Shown here: positions 10,645 to 21,023 of the stretch, piece by piece
Position numbering within the stretch: the first letter of the stretch is position 1
Layout: each line of letters opens with the position of its first letter
From: Chimonanthus salicifolius
Lineage: Eukaryota; Streptophyta; Magnoliopsida; Laurales; Calycanthaceae
Assembly: GCA_013350335.1 (NCBI GenBank)
Contig: CM023532.1
Location: 34,783,708-34,847,707 of the forward strand
Direction of reading: 5' to 3'
DNA: 64,000 nt
The notes under the pieces: model-generated
Databases searched by the model: none
The model's input: the letters and a program-made list of their open reading frames with translations, nothing else
What the model was told of the DNA's origin: nothing
Made by a program: the position numbers and the translations under genes

Positions 10645-11623
10645 AGGGCTGCAATTCGGGTTAGGTTTTAATAAATTCAACTCTAACTTATGTCACAACA
10701 CATTGAACCCGACTCGATCCAAATTAAAAATCCGATTTAGTAAAACCAACTCAACTCAAGTTTGTAATAACCTCAACCCTATAGTTCGTTCGGCCTGACC
10801 CGAGTTCAACCCTAGTTCTACTCGTTTGTTGTATAGTCGTTAGATTTCTAATGGAAAACCATTTCAGATTCTTAATTTTTGATTTAAAATGCTACTTTTT
10901 CATCTCACTGAGCTCAAGAAGTTCTAAAATTCCAACAGACCATCAACTTCAATACAGAAAATCCAACATTTCTACATAAAGCACATCTAGGCATTAGAAA
11001 TGGAAAGAGAATACTACTAAAAGTCCAAGCTTCCAACGGTAGATTGGCGTAGATTTTCTTCTCCAATGGGACTACTGATGAGTCCGTAGAAGGTTTTGGG
11101 GAATCTGAAGGGTGGAATTCGAAGACTTTTGAGCTGTGTTTGTATTGGACTTGGAATTTTCCCTCAAGTGTCGTTCCATAGTCCGCTAGCCTATTTAAAA
11201 ATTGTAATTCGCAAGCATAGTGGGCTCACTTCTGCTCTAAGATACATTCCAAAAATAATCTTTATCTTGTCACTCCAATTTTTATTTTTTATTTTTTTAA
11301 CGATGGTTAAGATGGCCCTCTTATGGAGCTTTGGAGCACTTTAATTGATTGTCTTGTGGACCACCATTCATTTTCTTCCTTATCTTCATTCAAGTGGCTT
11401 TCTAAGGGAAAGTAGTCGTTTAAAATTCTCTGGAGAATGGTTCCTCTGTAGAGAAACAGATTTTATGGAAGCTTCGTGGTGTGAGTTTGCCACCATTTTG
11501 TTGCGTGAAAGTCTCCTTCACATAGCTTAGCTCAAGTCGGGTCGGATTGAGATTTAAAGACTTCAATCCAAATTTCGTGCAGACTTTTTTCTTTCTCAAC
11601 TTGACTCGAGTTGCAGCCCTAAA
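10645..11623. mobile_element. hAT-like non-autonomous DNA element, about 0.98 kb
   Basis: The left end reads AGGGCTGCAATTCGGGT; the reverse complement of the right end reads AGGGCTGCAACTCGAGT, so the terminal inverted repeats match at 15 of 17 positions. TCGAAGC precedes the left end (10638-10644) and follows the right end (11624-11630), fitting a 7-8 bp hAT target duplication apart from three extra A bases on the right. There is no transposase. The short frames inside (11096-11344, 11345-11530) look like nothing known. Copies: 36414-37371 (right end deleted) and 55583-56563. Confidence 0.55.
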
Positions 11624-12034
11624 TCGAAGCTTCAATAACCGTCCACAAGGATGAGAAGGAGAGTTAGGTAGCTTTATAAATATCCTCATTTGTCTTTCAA
11701 AATCACCCAACAAAGCAATTCCATCAGTTTTTTACTGCAAGTTTCATCAGACCAATTCCAAATTCAATTTTCGCATTCCTTCTACTTCCCATCCAGTTAG
11801 TCTAGCAGAGTGAGAGTTGGAGGAAACAATGGTGTCTGGCCCTGATTAAATTACATTGATTACTGACAGAAGAAATGTAGAAAACAATAGTGTCTTAATA
11901 AATTTAATATTGCTTATTTATTATTAAATAAGTTCATCTGACCTAGACACTTAAAAATGGGTAGTATGGTTGGAGTCAAATTCAGTCATTTCATATGTCC
12001 ACCTGAACTTATTTAAAGAATAAGTTTACTATTC

Positions 12035-12210
12035 TTTTTTTTTAATCGAAAGGGGTAAGTTCATTCAATTAGGGGGGAAAAATCCTAAAAAAATATACAG
12101 GGGTGCTCACATCGGGAGCAAATAAAAGCGGTCAACACCCATAACCCTGGCCAGACAAAACATAAGAAAATCTCCAAAGGAACACTATGAATCAGTAAAG
12201 ACTCCCGTAT
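12035..12210 (-). mobile_element. LINE 3'-tail fragment
   Basis: Read on the minus strand, the block ends in TGAATGAACTTACCCCTTTCG, then a run of A (the T-run at 12035-12043). This resembles plant L1 3' ends and the small tailed insertion at 62487-62555. No reverse transcriptase remains. Homologous fragments are at 37709-37882 and 56969-57127, with a more distant one at 63830-63960. Confidence 0.55.
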
Positions 12211-13338
12211 AAAAAAAAAAAAAAGATAGAAAATTTTGTTAGTTCAAGATTTAAATTTAAAAAAAAGAATGTCATTTTTCCTTGCAATCAACAATAAAGT
12301 CTAAACTCTAAAGTCTCCTTATTGTAACTATGATGATAATATCCATAAGATAGTATTTTTTTTATGCTTAATGCTAAAATACCTTTACTTTCAAATTTTG
12401 AGAATGAAACAACTTAAGTTACTTATATAATCTCTTAGAGTGTGTGACAACTTCCATTCTGCACACATCGGATAAGTTTATAAAAGATAATCTTTCATTG
12501 AAGTCACTAGAGATTAAATTATGACTTCAATCTTGCTTTTGTGTCAATCGAAGCCAATCCCTTAGAATTTATTTGCTTTTTCTTTTTAGAATATTTATAT
12601 GCTTATGAAAATTTATACTACTTATTTGCTTGTGCAGTACTGACACTGTAGTTAAAATCGAGTGAAATATGGTTGAGGGATTGGGTTAAAGATGAATGAA
12701 ATAAACAAGTGGAATTTAAATGAGTTAATGGAATAATATAAGTGCGATGGAGGGTTGGATGCAGGGGTACAAAAATCAGGTGGACTAAGATCTCGGTGGA
12801 ATAATTTTCTCTCTCCTCAAAATTTTAGAGAATATTGGTATTTCTTTTTTTTTTTTTGAAAAATAGTCAATTTTTTTAAAAATAATTGAAAATTAAACCG
12901 ATATTTGACTGATAAGAGAGAATATCAGTCGAGATAATGTCTCAACGTATGGCCGATATTTTTTTTTTTTAAATAAAATAAATTAGTATCACCAGATATT
13001 TGGCCTATATATCCCTGACTCTGATATTATGTAGAATTCTGAATAATTGTACACTTACTTTTCTATTAATTCAAATATATGTAGTGTTAGATACCTTTTT
13101 AATGGAAATAAGAATGTATTACAGTGAAATTACAATCCACTAATTAGAGAAAGAAAATATAGCAAACAAAAAAAATCAACGGTTTGAATTGGCATCTGAG
13201 CTAATGGTACTCAACGAATGCATTAATGGGCTTATTTGGTTCATGAACGAAGTTGTTCGGTCATCGGACTTGGTCGACAAGGTCAATTAATGCAGACGGG
13301 GGTAGAGGATAAAACTCCGGGGTGCCGACGAACGCCGT
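12211..13338. other. intergenic DNA and 3' flank of orphan HSP70 gene 1
   Basis: No gene seen. The block from about 12710 to 13050 carries scattered CCGATATT/GGCCGATAT words and T-runs, and recurs at about 19755-20060, 38400-38720 and 57650-57980. The segment before 13339 (GCCGACGAACGCCGTCTACGG) is 3' flank that in the other units lies some 700 bp from the HSP70 stop. Here it abuts the gene because of a deletion. Confidence 0.6.
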
Positions 13339-15083
13339 CTACGGTAAGAGAACCACAGAGGAAGCAAAGAGAAGAATGCTGGCAATAGCTGCAGTAACTT
13401 GAACCACTTCCTTACGAGATGTTCTTCTCGAAGAGTTATCAGTATCTAATGGTGCTGATCTTATTCTCGAAGAGTTGACACTATCTAATGCTGCTTTTAA
13501 TAGAGCAAGTTTACCAGAGAACTCGACGTCGTAAAATTCGCAGTCTCTAACCCGTTTGCTCTCTAACCAGTCTATGGTCTGTTGGATTGCCTCGTTCATT
13601 TTCTTTATATCCTCGTCCGTTATTACAATTTTCAACTTGTAGAGTAAACTCTCCAACTCATTCTTGGCTTCAGCGTTTCTCCTGTATTTTTCGTCCTTCT
13701 TTTTGTATCTTTCTGCATCCTGGATTATCTGATCGATCTCCTTTACGCTAAACCTACCAACACAATCTTTGAGCGTGATCTCATTCTCTTTGGTTTCCGA
13801 CTTGGCCCTAACGGTCAAGATGCCATCTTCATCGACGCTGAAGAAGGTCGTGACCAAACCTTTTCCCCTCGGAGCTGGAGGGATGCCAGTGATGCTCAGT
13901 TCACCCAAACAGATGTTGTCGATACTTCTTACTCTCTCTCCCTCAAGTAATATTAAGTTGTCGTAAATCTGGTTGTCTTCTGTGGTAACTAGTTTTCTTT
14001 CCATCATGCACGGAATTGGCTTGTTTCGGGGTATCACAACCAACATGCTTCCACCTTCGACTTCCAACCCTAGTGAGAGAGGAGTGACGTCCATGAGTAC
14101 CAGGTCCTTGAGGTTTCTCTCTCTCACACCACTCAAGTTGGCAGCCAGGACGGCAGCACCATAGGCTACAGCCTCATCAGGATTGATGCTTTTGCAGAGT
14201 TTGTTCCCATTGAAACAATCCTGCAACAGCTGTTGGATCTTGGGAATCCTGGTCGATCCTCCGACCAGCACGACGTCGTCAATATCGTTCTTATTAATGC
14301 TCGCTTGCTTCAAACAGTCCTCAACGTGCTCAATGCACTTGGCGAAGTGGTCTCTGTTACTCTCTTCGAATCTGGCACGAGATAAACAAGAATCCAAGTC
14401 AGTTCCATCATATAAGGCATCGATCTCAACTGTCGTTTGGGCGGTGGAGGACAACAATCGTTTAGCCTTTTCGCACGACGTCCTCAACCTTCTGATCGCC
14501 CTTTCGCTTCCTCTTATGTCTTTGCTGTGCCTTTTCTGGAATTCTCGAATGAAATGCTCCACCATTCGACTATCAAAGTCATCTCCTCCAAGATGGGTAT
14601 CTCCCCCATAAGACTTCACCTCAAAGTTACCCTTTTCAATGGTGAGGATGGTGACATCGAAGGTGCCACCGCCGAGGTCAAACACGAGAACAATCTTCTT
14701 TTCCTTGCTTCCTATATTGTTGTCTAGACCATAAGCAAGGGCGGCGGCAGCTGGTTCGTTAATGATCCGGACGACGTTGAGGCCAGCCATAGTGGCAGCA
14801 ACCCTGGTGGCCTGGCGTTGCACGGCGTTGAAGTAGGAAGGAACAGTGATGACTGCGTTCTTAACCTCAAAACCAAGAAACGCTTCAGCAGAGTCACGCA
14901 TCTTGCCAAGTATCATCGACGAGATCTGCTCCGGAGAAAATTGCTCCTCCTTTCCCTTGCAATGGATGCCAATCATGGGCTTGTCAACAGCGTCGGCAAC
15001 CACCTTACATTGCCAGATCTTCTTGTTAATATCTTCCTGCACAGATGTTTCGCTAAATCCTCTACCCATCAAACGTTTTACAC
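13339..15083 (-). pseudogene. HSP70: HSP70 gene 1, orphan exon 2 with altered C terminus
   Basis: The exon begins after an acceptor (TTTATCAG|GT) and encodes VKRLMGRGFSETSVQED onward, open for 581 codons. HSP70 signatures 2 (VFDLGGGTFDVTIL) and 3 (VVLVGGSTRIPKIQ), the linker DLVLMDVTPLSLG and the lid region are present. Three problems suggest decay. No exon 1 lies between it and gene 2. A 27-bp in-frame deletion removes nine residues of the lid (in KITSKMAIED). A deletion of about 700 bp at its 3' end replaces the usual ending TGIHIPGLQEAAENFF by FASSVVLLP. It could be expressed only if exon 1 of gene 2 were spliced past gene 2's exon 2. Confidence 0.8.
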
Positions 15084-15783
15084 CTGATAAACAAACATTG
15101 GAATTCCTTACTGAACATAGTTTCATGGAAAATAAAAAATAATAAAAAAGGTCGTATCTTATCAACCAAGCCCATTTTTTTTTTTTTTCAGCTCTTTTCA
15201 CTTCGAATATTGCACTCGGTATTGACTTAGGGATATTCTAGAAATATATTATCACGTTTGCCCATTAAGTTGTTTTTATCATTTTTTTTTTAAAATTTTT
15301 GCACTTATATAATCCCTAATTTGGAGGGTTTTTTTTTTTTAAATAAATGAAATGATGTTCAGTTTCTCTGAAATTAAATGAAGATGTTTAATGTGGTTCA
15401 TAGAGTCTTTAGAGTGTTTACATGATTTTCCTAATTTCTTAGACATTTTCATGAAATTAAAGTTATCTGTAAGAAAAAATTATGAATTGCAACAGAAATG
15501 TAAATCATATGGGACACGAGAACATAATTTTTTTTAGGTGTTTGCTAATATTGATTATTCATTTTCTAGAATATTTGGACATTTTTAAATTTCTATAACA
15601 TAATTTATTGATGTCTAAATTTTGATTTCAACCGTGGGACCTCTTTTTATAACCAATGCATGCTAATCATAGGTTTTCCATTTTTTAAATTTTCTATTTT
15701 TTCTTAAAAATTCATAACATTTTGGATCAGGTAGCTTATGTTGGACATTTTTTGGCCGATACATGTCGCCACTGTTTTTCAAC
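15084..15783 (-). other. HSP70 intron remnant between exon 2 of gene 1 and copia copy 2
   Basis: AT-rich intron sequence with long T-runs, nearly identical to 22862-23555 and close to 41483-42170. It ends at TCAAC (15779-15783), the copia target site. No coding signal. Confidence 0.75.
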
Positions 15784-15943
15784 TTTTGAGATAGAAAAGA
15801 AAAAGTGAGGAGACTCAGTGTCCCAACTCAATTAGGACGTGATTACAGTTTAAGTGTGATAGCTCTAGGGTCGACTTGAGGCTATAACTACATGTAATAT
15901 AATAGAGATTTATCATGTATACTCAGATTATATCTTTTCTACG
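15784..15943 (+). repeat. copia 5' LTR, copy 2
   Basis: TTTTGAGATAG (TGTTGAG in the other copies) to TTTTCTACG, 160 bp. Compared with the 231-bp 3' LTRs it lacks an internal 64-bp segment, plus 7 bp shared only with copy 3. CTATAAC replaces the TATAAATA box seen in the other LTRs. Confidence 0.85.
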
Positions 15944-16157
15944 TACTATCGGTCTAATCGATCATTGGGTTTGTCTAGGGCATTGATTTTTTTACTGTTG
16001 CGCACGGTTGCAGGATTTTTTTACTGTCCCGCTGGTGGCAGCTCTGGCCCTGTGTGCTCTTCACCCCATCAGCGTTTTTCCCAGCAGATCCGTTTTGCTC
16101 TATCTTACAACTGATAGCCACCATCAGATTTGATATTTTTTTTTAGCAAAACTATGG

Positions 16158-16712
16158 TTGTTTTGTTATGAATTGTTGCTGCAAAATTCAGCCACGTATT
16201 GCATAATACTCAGGTCCAAAGACGTCAGATTGTTAAGTTGTGACAATACTCCTTCGCTTCAGTTGCAGGATTCCTGCGATTGCATCTCGGGTTTCCTCTT
16301 GCAAGCGATACAGAGGAGCGTGAGCAGATCCCGTGAAGGTCAGCAGTTTCAGGCCCAACAATCATCGTTTTTTTCTTGTTCAGATTCGTTTGCAAGCCCA
16401 GATTTGGGCGTTTTCTTGGACATCATCTCCTTCTTGCTTCATTTCGGCCGATCACGACCAGCGTTTATTCTCGCCAGCCACAGCCGGCATCACGGCGAGG
16501 TAGATGTTGATTTGGACGGGTTTCTGCTCGGTTACACAGGCGCGTGTGCACGGTGGTTGGAACAAGGATACAGAGACAGAGACAGACGATTGGAGGAAGA
16601 AGAGAAAGGTACTGCCAGCGTGGAAAGTGGTGAATATCAGTGGGTGAAACACGGCTTGAGGCGCTGGATACTTGAGTCTTCTCAACGTGGAGTCAGCAGG
16701 AAAGAGTACTAG
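16158..16712 (+). other. conserved ORF in the copia leader, copy 2 first leader
   Basis: This is a 184-codon open frame upstream of gag. The frame also stands open in the second leader (17058-17597) and copy 3 (24562-25143), and is cut short by TAG in copy 4 (43160-43564). The product has a Ser/Arg/Gln-rich middle and a charged stretch RDRDRRLEEEEKG. I do not recognise it. It may be leader sequence that happens to be open, though gag-pol beside it is full of stops. Confidence 0.35.
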
Positions 16713-16836
16713 TGGGTATTTCTTTGGGATCTTTCTTCGGGTAACATGCAGTTTCTTGCTTATTTCTTATTGGCTTAAATCAAGAAGTTATTTACAAAAA
16801 AGGGGGGAGTAAAAAAAAAAATTCTTCTCCTACACA

Positions 16837-17060
16837 ATGGGTGAATCCAACTGTAATCCAAATCTAAGACTTTCATCAGTTTTGCTTAATGCAAATAACT
16901 ATGTTCTATGGACTCGATTGGTTATCTTATCGCTCGGTAGTAAGAGAAAATTGAGATTTGTCAATGGCAAGATTGTCCGTCCTCCATTTGGTTCTACATC
17001 TAAAGCTCCCACTAAAGATTCTGCTATAGTCACCGATCCTAATTCAACTTATGATGATTG
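16837..17060 (+). pseudogene. copia gag N terminus, first copy in element 2
   Basis: It begins MGESNCNPNLRLSSVLLNAN and runs through the gag N terminus to STYDD, then jumps into leader sequence. Diagnostic residues (YVLW, GSTSKAPT, NSTYDD with TCA serine) match copy 4 rather than the gag start only 0.9 kb downstream. Confidence 0.85.
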
Positions 17061-17723
17061 TTGCTGCAAAATTCAGCCACATATTGCATAATACTCAGGT
17101 CCAAAGACGTCAGATTGTTAAGTTGTGACAATACTCCTTCGCTTCAGTTGCAGGATTCCTGCGATTGCATCTCGGGTTTCCTCTTGCAAGCGATACAGAG
17201 GAGCGTGAGCAGATCCCGTGAAGGTCAGCAGTTTCAGGCCCAACAATCATCGTTTTTTTCTTGTTCAGATTCGTTTGCAAGCCCAGATTTGGGCGTTTTC
17301 TTGGACACCATCTCCTTCTTGCTTCATCTCGGCCGATCACGACCAGCGTTTATTCTTGCCAGCCACAGCCGGCGTCACGGCGAGGTAGGTGTTGATTTGG
17401 ACGGGTTTCTGCTCGGCTACACAGGCGCGTGTGCACGGTGGTTGGAACAAGGATACAGAGACAGAGACAGACGATTGGAGGAAGAAGAGAAAGGTACTGC
17501 CAGCGTGGAAAGTGGTGAATATCAGTGGGTGAAACACTACTTGAGGCGCTGGATGCTTGAGTCTTCTCAACGTGGAGTCAGCAGGAAAGAATACTAGTGG
17601 GTATTTCTTTGGGATCTTTCTTCGGATAACATGCAGGTTCTTGCTTATTTCTTATTGGCTTAAATCAAGAACTTATTTACAAAAAAGGGGGGAGGAAAAA
17701 AAAAAAAATTCTTCTCCTACACA

Positions 17724-19753
17724 ATGGGTGAATCCAACTGTAATCCAAATCTAAGACTTTCATCAGTTCTGCTTAATGCAAATAACTATATTCTATGGTC
17801 TCGAGTGGTTACCTTATCGCTGGGTAGTAAGAGAAAATTGAGATTTATCAATGGTAAGATTGTCCGTCGTCCATTTGGTTCTGCATCTAAAGCTTCCACT
17901 ACAGATTCTGCTACAGTCACCGATCCTAATTGAACTTATGATGATTGGCTAGCTAATGATCAACTGGTCCGTTCGTGGATTCTTAATTCTATGGAACCAC
18001 ACATTGCTGGTATTTTTACCTTCTCCGATTCTGCAAAAGAGTTGTAGGAAGTCTTCACCGGCATGTATGGCAGTTGAAATAATATTGCTCGAGTGTTTCA
18101 GATTCAAAATGAGATTACCATTGCGCTAAAAGGTGAACGGAAATTCTGTGATCTTTTTGGACATATGTAGAGACTATGGGATGAATTACATATGTATCAC
18201 CCACATACCACTGATGCATAAACTCTTGTGCAACGAGACGAAGAGGATCAAATTTTTTTTCTTCTTCGCGCTTTGCGGCCTGACTACAAATATTTGCGGA
18301 GTAATATACTTATGACAAACCCTCTACCATCAGTGATTAATGTTTGCGCTATCATTCAACGCGAAGAAACGTGACATGAAACTATGCCTTCTGTTATTCC
18401 GCACTTCTCGCGAACCTTGAATCAAGTGCTCTCCTTACTTATAAAAATGGCCGCAGACACTTCTCTGAGTCTGAGAAGAAGAAAGTTATTTAGAATAAAG
18501 GATACCTTTGTTGTGAACATTGTGGCAAGATTGGGCACTCTAAGGATCGTTGTTGGTCGTAACATCCTCATCTCAAGCCTAGCTCTGAATAAAAAAAGAG
18601 ACAAGACTCATATCGCAGACACTTCAACCACTCTTGATCAATTAAGTCAGATTCTAAATGATCTCCATAAGTCTCTGCCTCCTCCAAGCACGTCTTCTTC
18701 GCCTCATACTGCAGGTAACCTTCAAGCTTTTCTTGCTTCACAATCTCATGGTCATCCTTGGATTATTGACTCTGGAGCCACTGACCATATGACTAATTCT
18801 TCTTCTTCCATGTCTAATTTTTCAACATCGTCTCGTAAATACGATATCTATTTAGCCAATGGATCTATGGTTCCTGTGGTCGATAGTGGTAAAATTGATT
18901 TTTTTTCAAATAGGGTCACTTCGACTGCTCTAGTTGTTCCGTCTTTTCCAACTTAACTCTTATCTGTTGGAAAACTTACTAATGCTTTGAATTGTGATGT
19001 TATTTTCTCTCCTAACTCTGTCGTCTTTCAGGATCGAAAGTCCAGGAAGACGATTGGTGAAGGCACGTTTTCCAATGGCCTTTACATGTTACATTCTCTT
19101 AATAAGGTTTATCATACCAAGGACCTTGTAGAGGGTCACCTACTGCACCAACGGCTTGGGCATCCTTCAAGTCGTATTTTGTCTTGTCTTTTTCCGTCTG
19201 CTTCTATTCCGTCTAATGTTTGTGATGTTTGTCAATTTTCAAAACAATCACGGTTACCATTTGCTTATTTTACTTTTAAGTCTATTGCTTGTTTTGAACT
19301 GATTGATTCTGATGTATGGAGTGCTCCCATTGCTTCTTATGATGGATTTAAATATTTTGTGTTGTTCATTGATGAATGCACGCTTGTTACTTGGTTATAT
19401 TTACTCAAATCTAAAACTGAAGTGTTATCTGCTTTCAAAGATTTCTACAACATGGTCCGTACTTAATTTCATGCTAAGATTAAAATTCTTCGCTCTGACA
19501 ATGGAAATGAATATGTCAATGCTCTTTTCGCTGACTATACTCTTAACAAAGGTATTCTTCATCAAACTAGCTGCGTGGGTACGCAACAATAGAATGGTGT
19601 GTCAGAACGGAAAAATCGTCACATCTTAAAAACTGCTCGAGCACTTATGTTTCAGATGCATATTCCTAAGACGTACTGGTCTCATGGAGTCTTGACTGCC
19701 ATCTATTTGATTAATCGACTTCCTAGTCGGATTATCAATTTTAAATTCCCGTT
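17724..19753 (+). pseudogene. copia gag-protease-integrase, second copy in element 2 (truncated)
   Basis: Gag restarts at ATG 17724. Diagnostic residues (YILW, ASKAST, TGA after DPN) match copies 1 and 3. The zinc knuckle, protease motif WIIDSGATDHMT (near 18759) and integrase HHCC finger and DDE core follow, with the shared stops. The sequence breaks off after the integrase stretch [14 protein letters not shown] at about 19753. Confidence 0.88.
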
Positions 19754-21023
19754 CGAATAATATAAGTGAGATGGAGGGTTGGATTCAGGGGTACAAAAAT
19801 CAGCTGGACTGAGATGTCGGTGGAATACTTTTCTCTCTCCTCAAATTTTTAGGGAATATTGGTTTTTTTTTGAAAAACAGCCAATTTTTTTAAAAATAAT
19901 TGAAAAATTAGGCCGATATTTGACCGATAAGAGGGAACATCAGTCGAGATAATGTCTTAACCTATGGCTGATATTAAATATTTTTTTTTAAAATAAAATA
20001 AATTAGTATCAGCCGATGTTTGGCCTATATATCTCTGGCTCCGATATTATGTATAATTTCACTCGCTTTTCTATTAATTCAAATATATGTAGTGTTACAT
20101 ACCTTTTTAATGAAAATAAGAATGTATTACAGTGAAATTACAATCCATTAATTAGAGAAAGAAAATATAGCAAACAAAAAAATCAACGGTTTGAATTGGC
20201 ATCTGAGCTAATGGTACTCAACGAATGCATTAATGGGCTTATTTGGTTCATGAACGAAGTTGTTCGGTCATCGGACTTGGTCGACAAGGCCAATTAATGC
20301 AGATGGGGGTAGAGGATAAAACTCCGGGGTGCCGACGAACGCCGTCTACGGTAAGAGAACCACAGAGGAAGCAAAGAGAAGGAAGGGGAAGAAGAACTTG
20401 GAATCCACCGAGAGAGGTAATTGGGAGAACCCAAACCAATTTCAATTAATTAGTCCATGGTTCAATTTACAATACCCAAAAGGGGGTTTTTGTAGAATAA
20501 GCCTAAAACTAAAAATAAAAATAACACTAAAAACAAAAATGGAATAAAAAGGAAAATTAAAACAAAAATAACAAAACAAATAGGAAATTAAAAATAGTAA
20601 TTGTTTATTGGAATCTTATTTTGTATGGGTGTGAGAATTTATCATATGACACATTATTTATGTCATTTTATGGAACTGTAGGTATTTTTATTTTATTTCT
20701 TTTGTGATTTTTTTAATTAGTCAAATGCCTAAATGGTATAGTGTCTAAATGGGTTTGAGTTTAAATCAAGTAAATGAGTCCACTCATTCAATAAATTGGA
20801 TAAATGAATTTGTGTAGACTGGATTCCTCTATTTTTAAAGGGATTTACATTTAGGAGAGGTGACACACTTTATAAATGAGTGATATAATTTGATTTGTCG
20901 ACAGAAGACAGAAACATAATTAAAACCTACATTCTCTTCGTAATTATTAATTTTGAAATCTACCAAACTTGGCAAACACAACCTAAAAACACTCCTCTTC
21001 ATAATACAAATCAAACCTTATTC
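19754..21023. other. 3' flank of HSP70 gene 2
   Basis: No convincing gene. The left part carries the CCGATATT-rich block. From about 20290 the sequence GGGGTAGAGGATAAAACTCC to GAGAGAGGTAATTGGG is GC-richer, with short overlapping frames on both strands that do not resemble known proteins; it recurs beside genes 3 and 4. The rest up to the stop codon is AT-rich and probably holds the 3' UTR. Confidence 0.55.

Larger units (their letters stand above)
15784..19753 (+). mobile_element. Ty1/copia copy 2, rearranged and truncated
   Basis: This element starts at the same intron site (after TCAAC) as copies 3 and 4. Its order is 5' LTR, a leader with a large internal deletion near 16020-16105, a gag start (16837), then a jump near 17060 back into the leader, a second leader and a second gag start (17724), protease and integrase up to about 19753. 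There it fuses to sequence that elsewhere lies about 1.3-2.1 kb downstream of an HSP70 stop. RT, RNase H, the nested insertion, the 3' LTR and the following HSP70 exon 1 are all lost. Confidence 0.88.

Noticed and set aside
10417..10671. 84-codon frame with a basic PKKRK stretch, kept in three units
   Set aside because: It runs across the G-box and a hAT-like terminus. The units are recent copies, so an open frame is not evidence of selection. No family resemblance.
11070..11100. CTGATGAGTCCGT resembles the core of a hammerhead ribozyme
   Set aside because: The matching stem (GGAC) and the GAAA core do not follow, so the required fold cannot form. The match is partial and lies inside the hAT-like element.
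13769..15142. Long plus-strand frames opposite the HSP70 second exons (also 21628-22920, 40168-41598, 60923-62336)
   Set aside because: They are antisense shadows of conserved HSP70 codons. They occur in all copies because the sense strand is conserved, and they match no protein family.
14700..15201. The upstream extension of the exon 2 frame (MIRYDLFYYFLFSMKLCSVR in gene 2) as a real N terminus
   Set aside because: It is translated intron sequence. The acceptor CAG|GT and the HSP70 alignment place the exon start at VKRLMGR.
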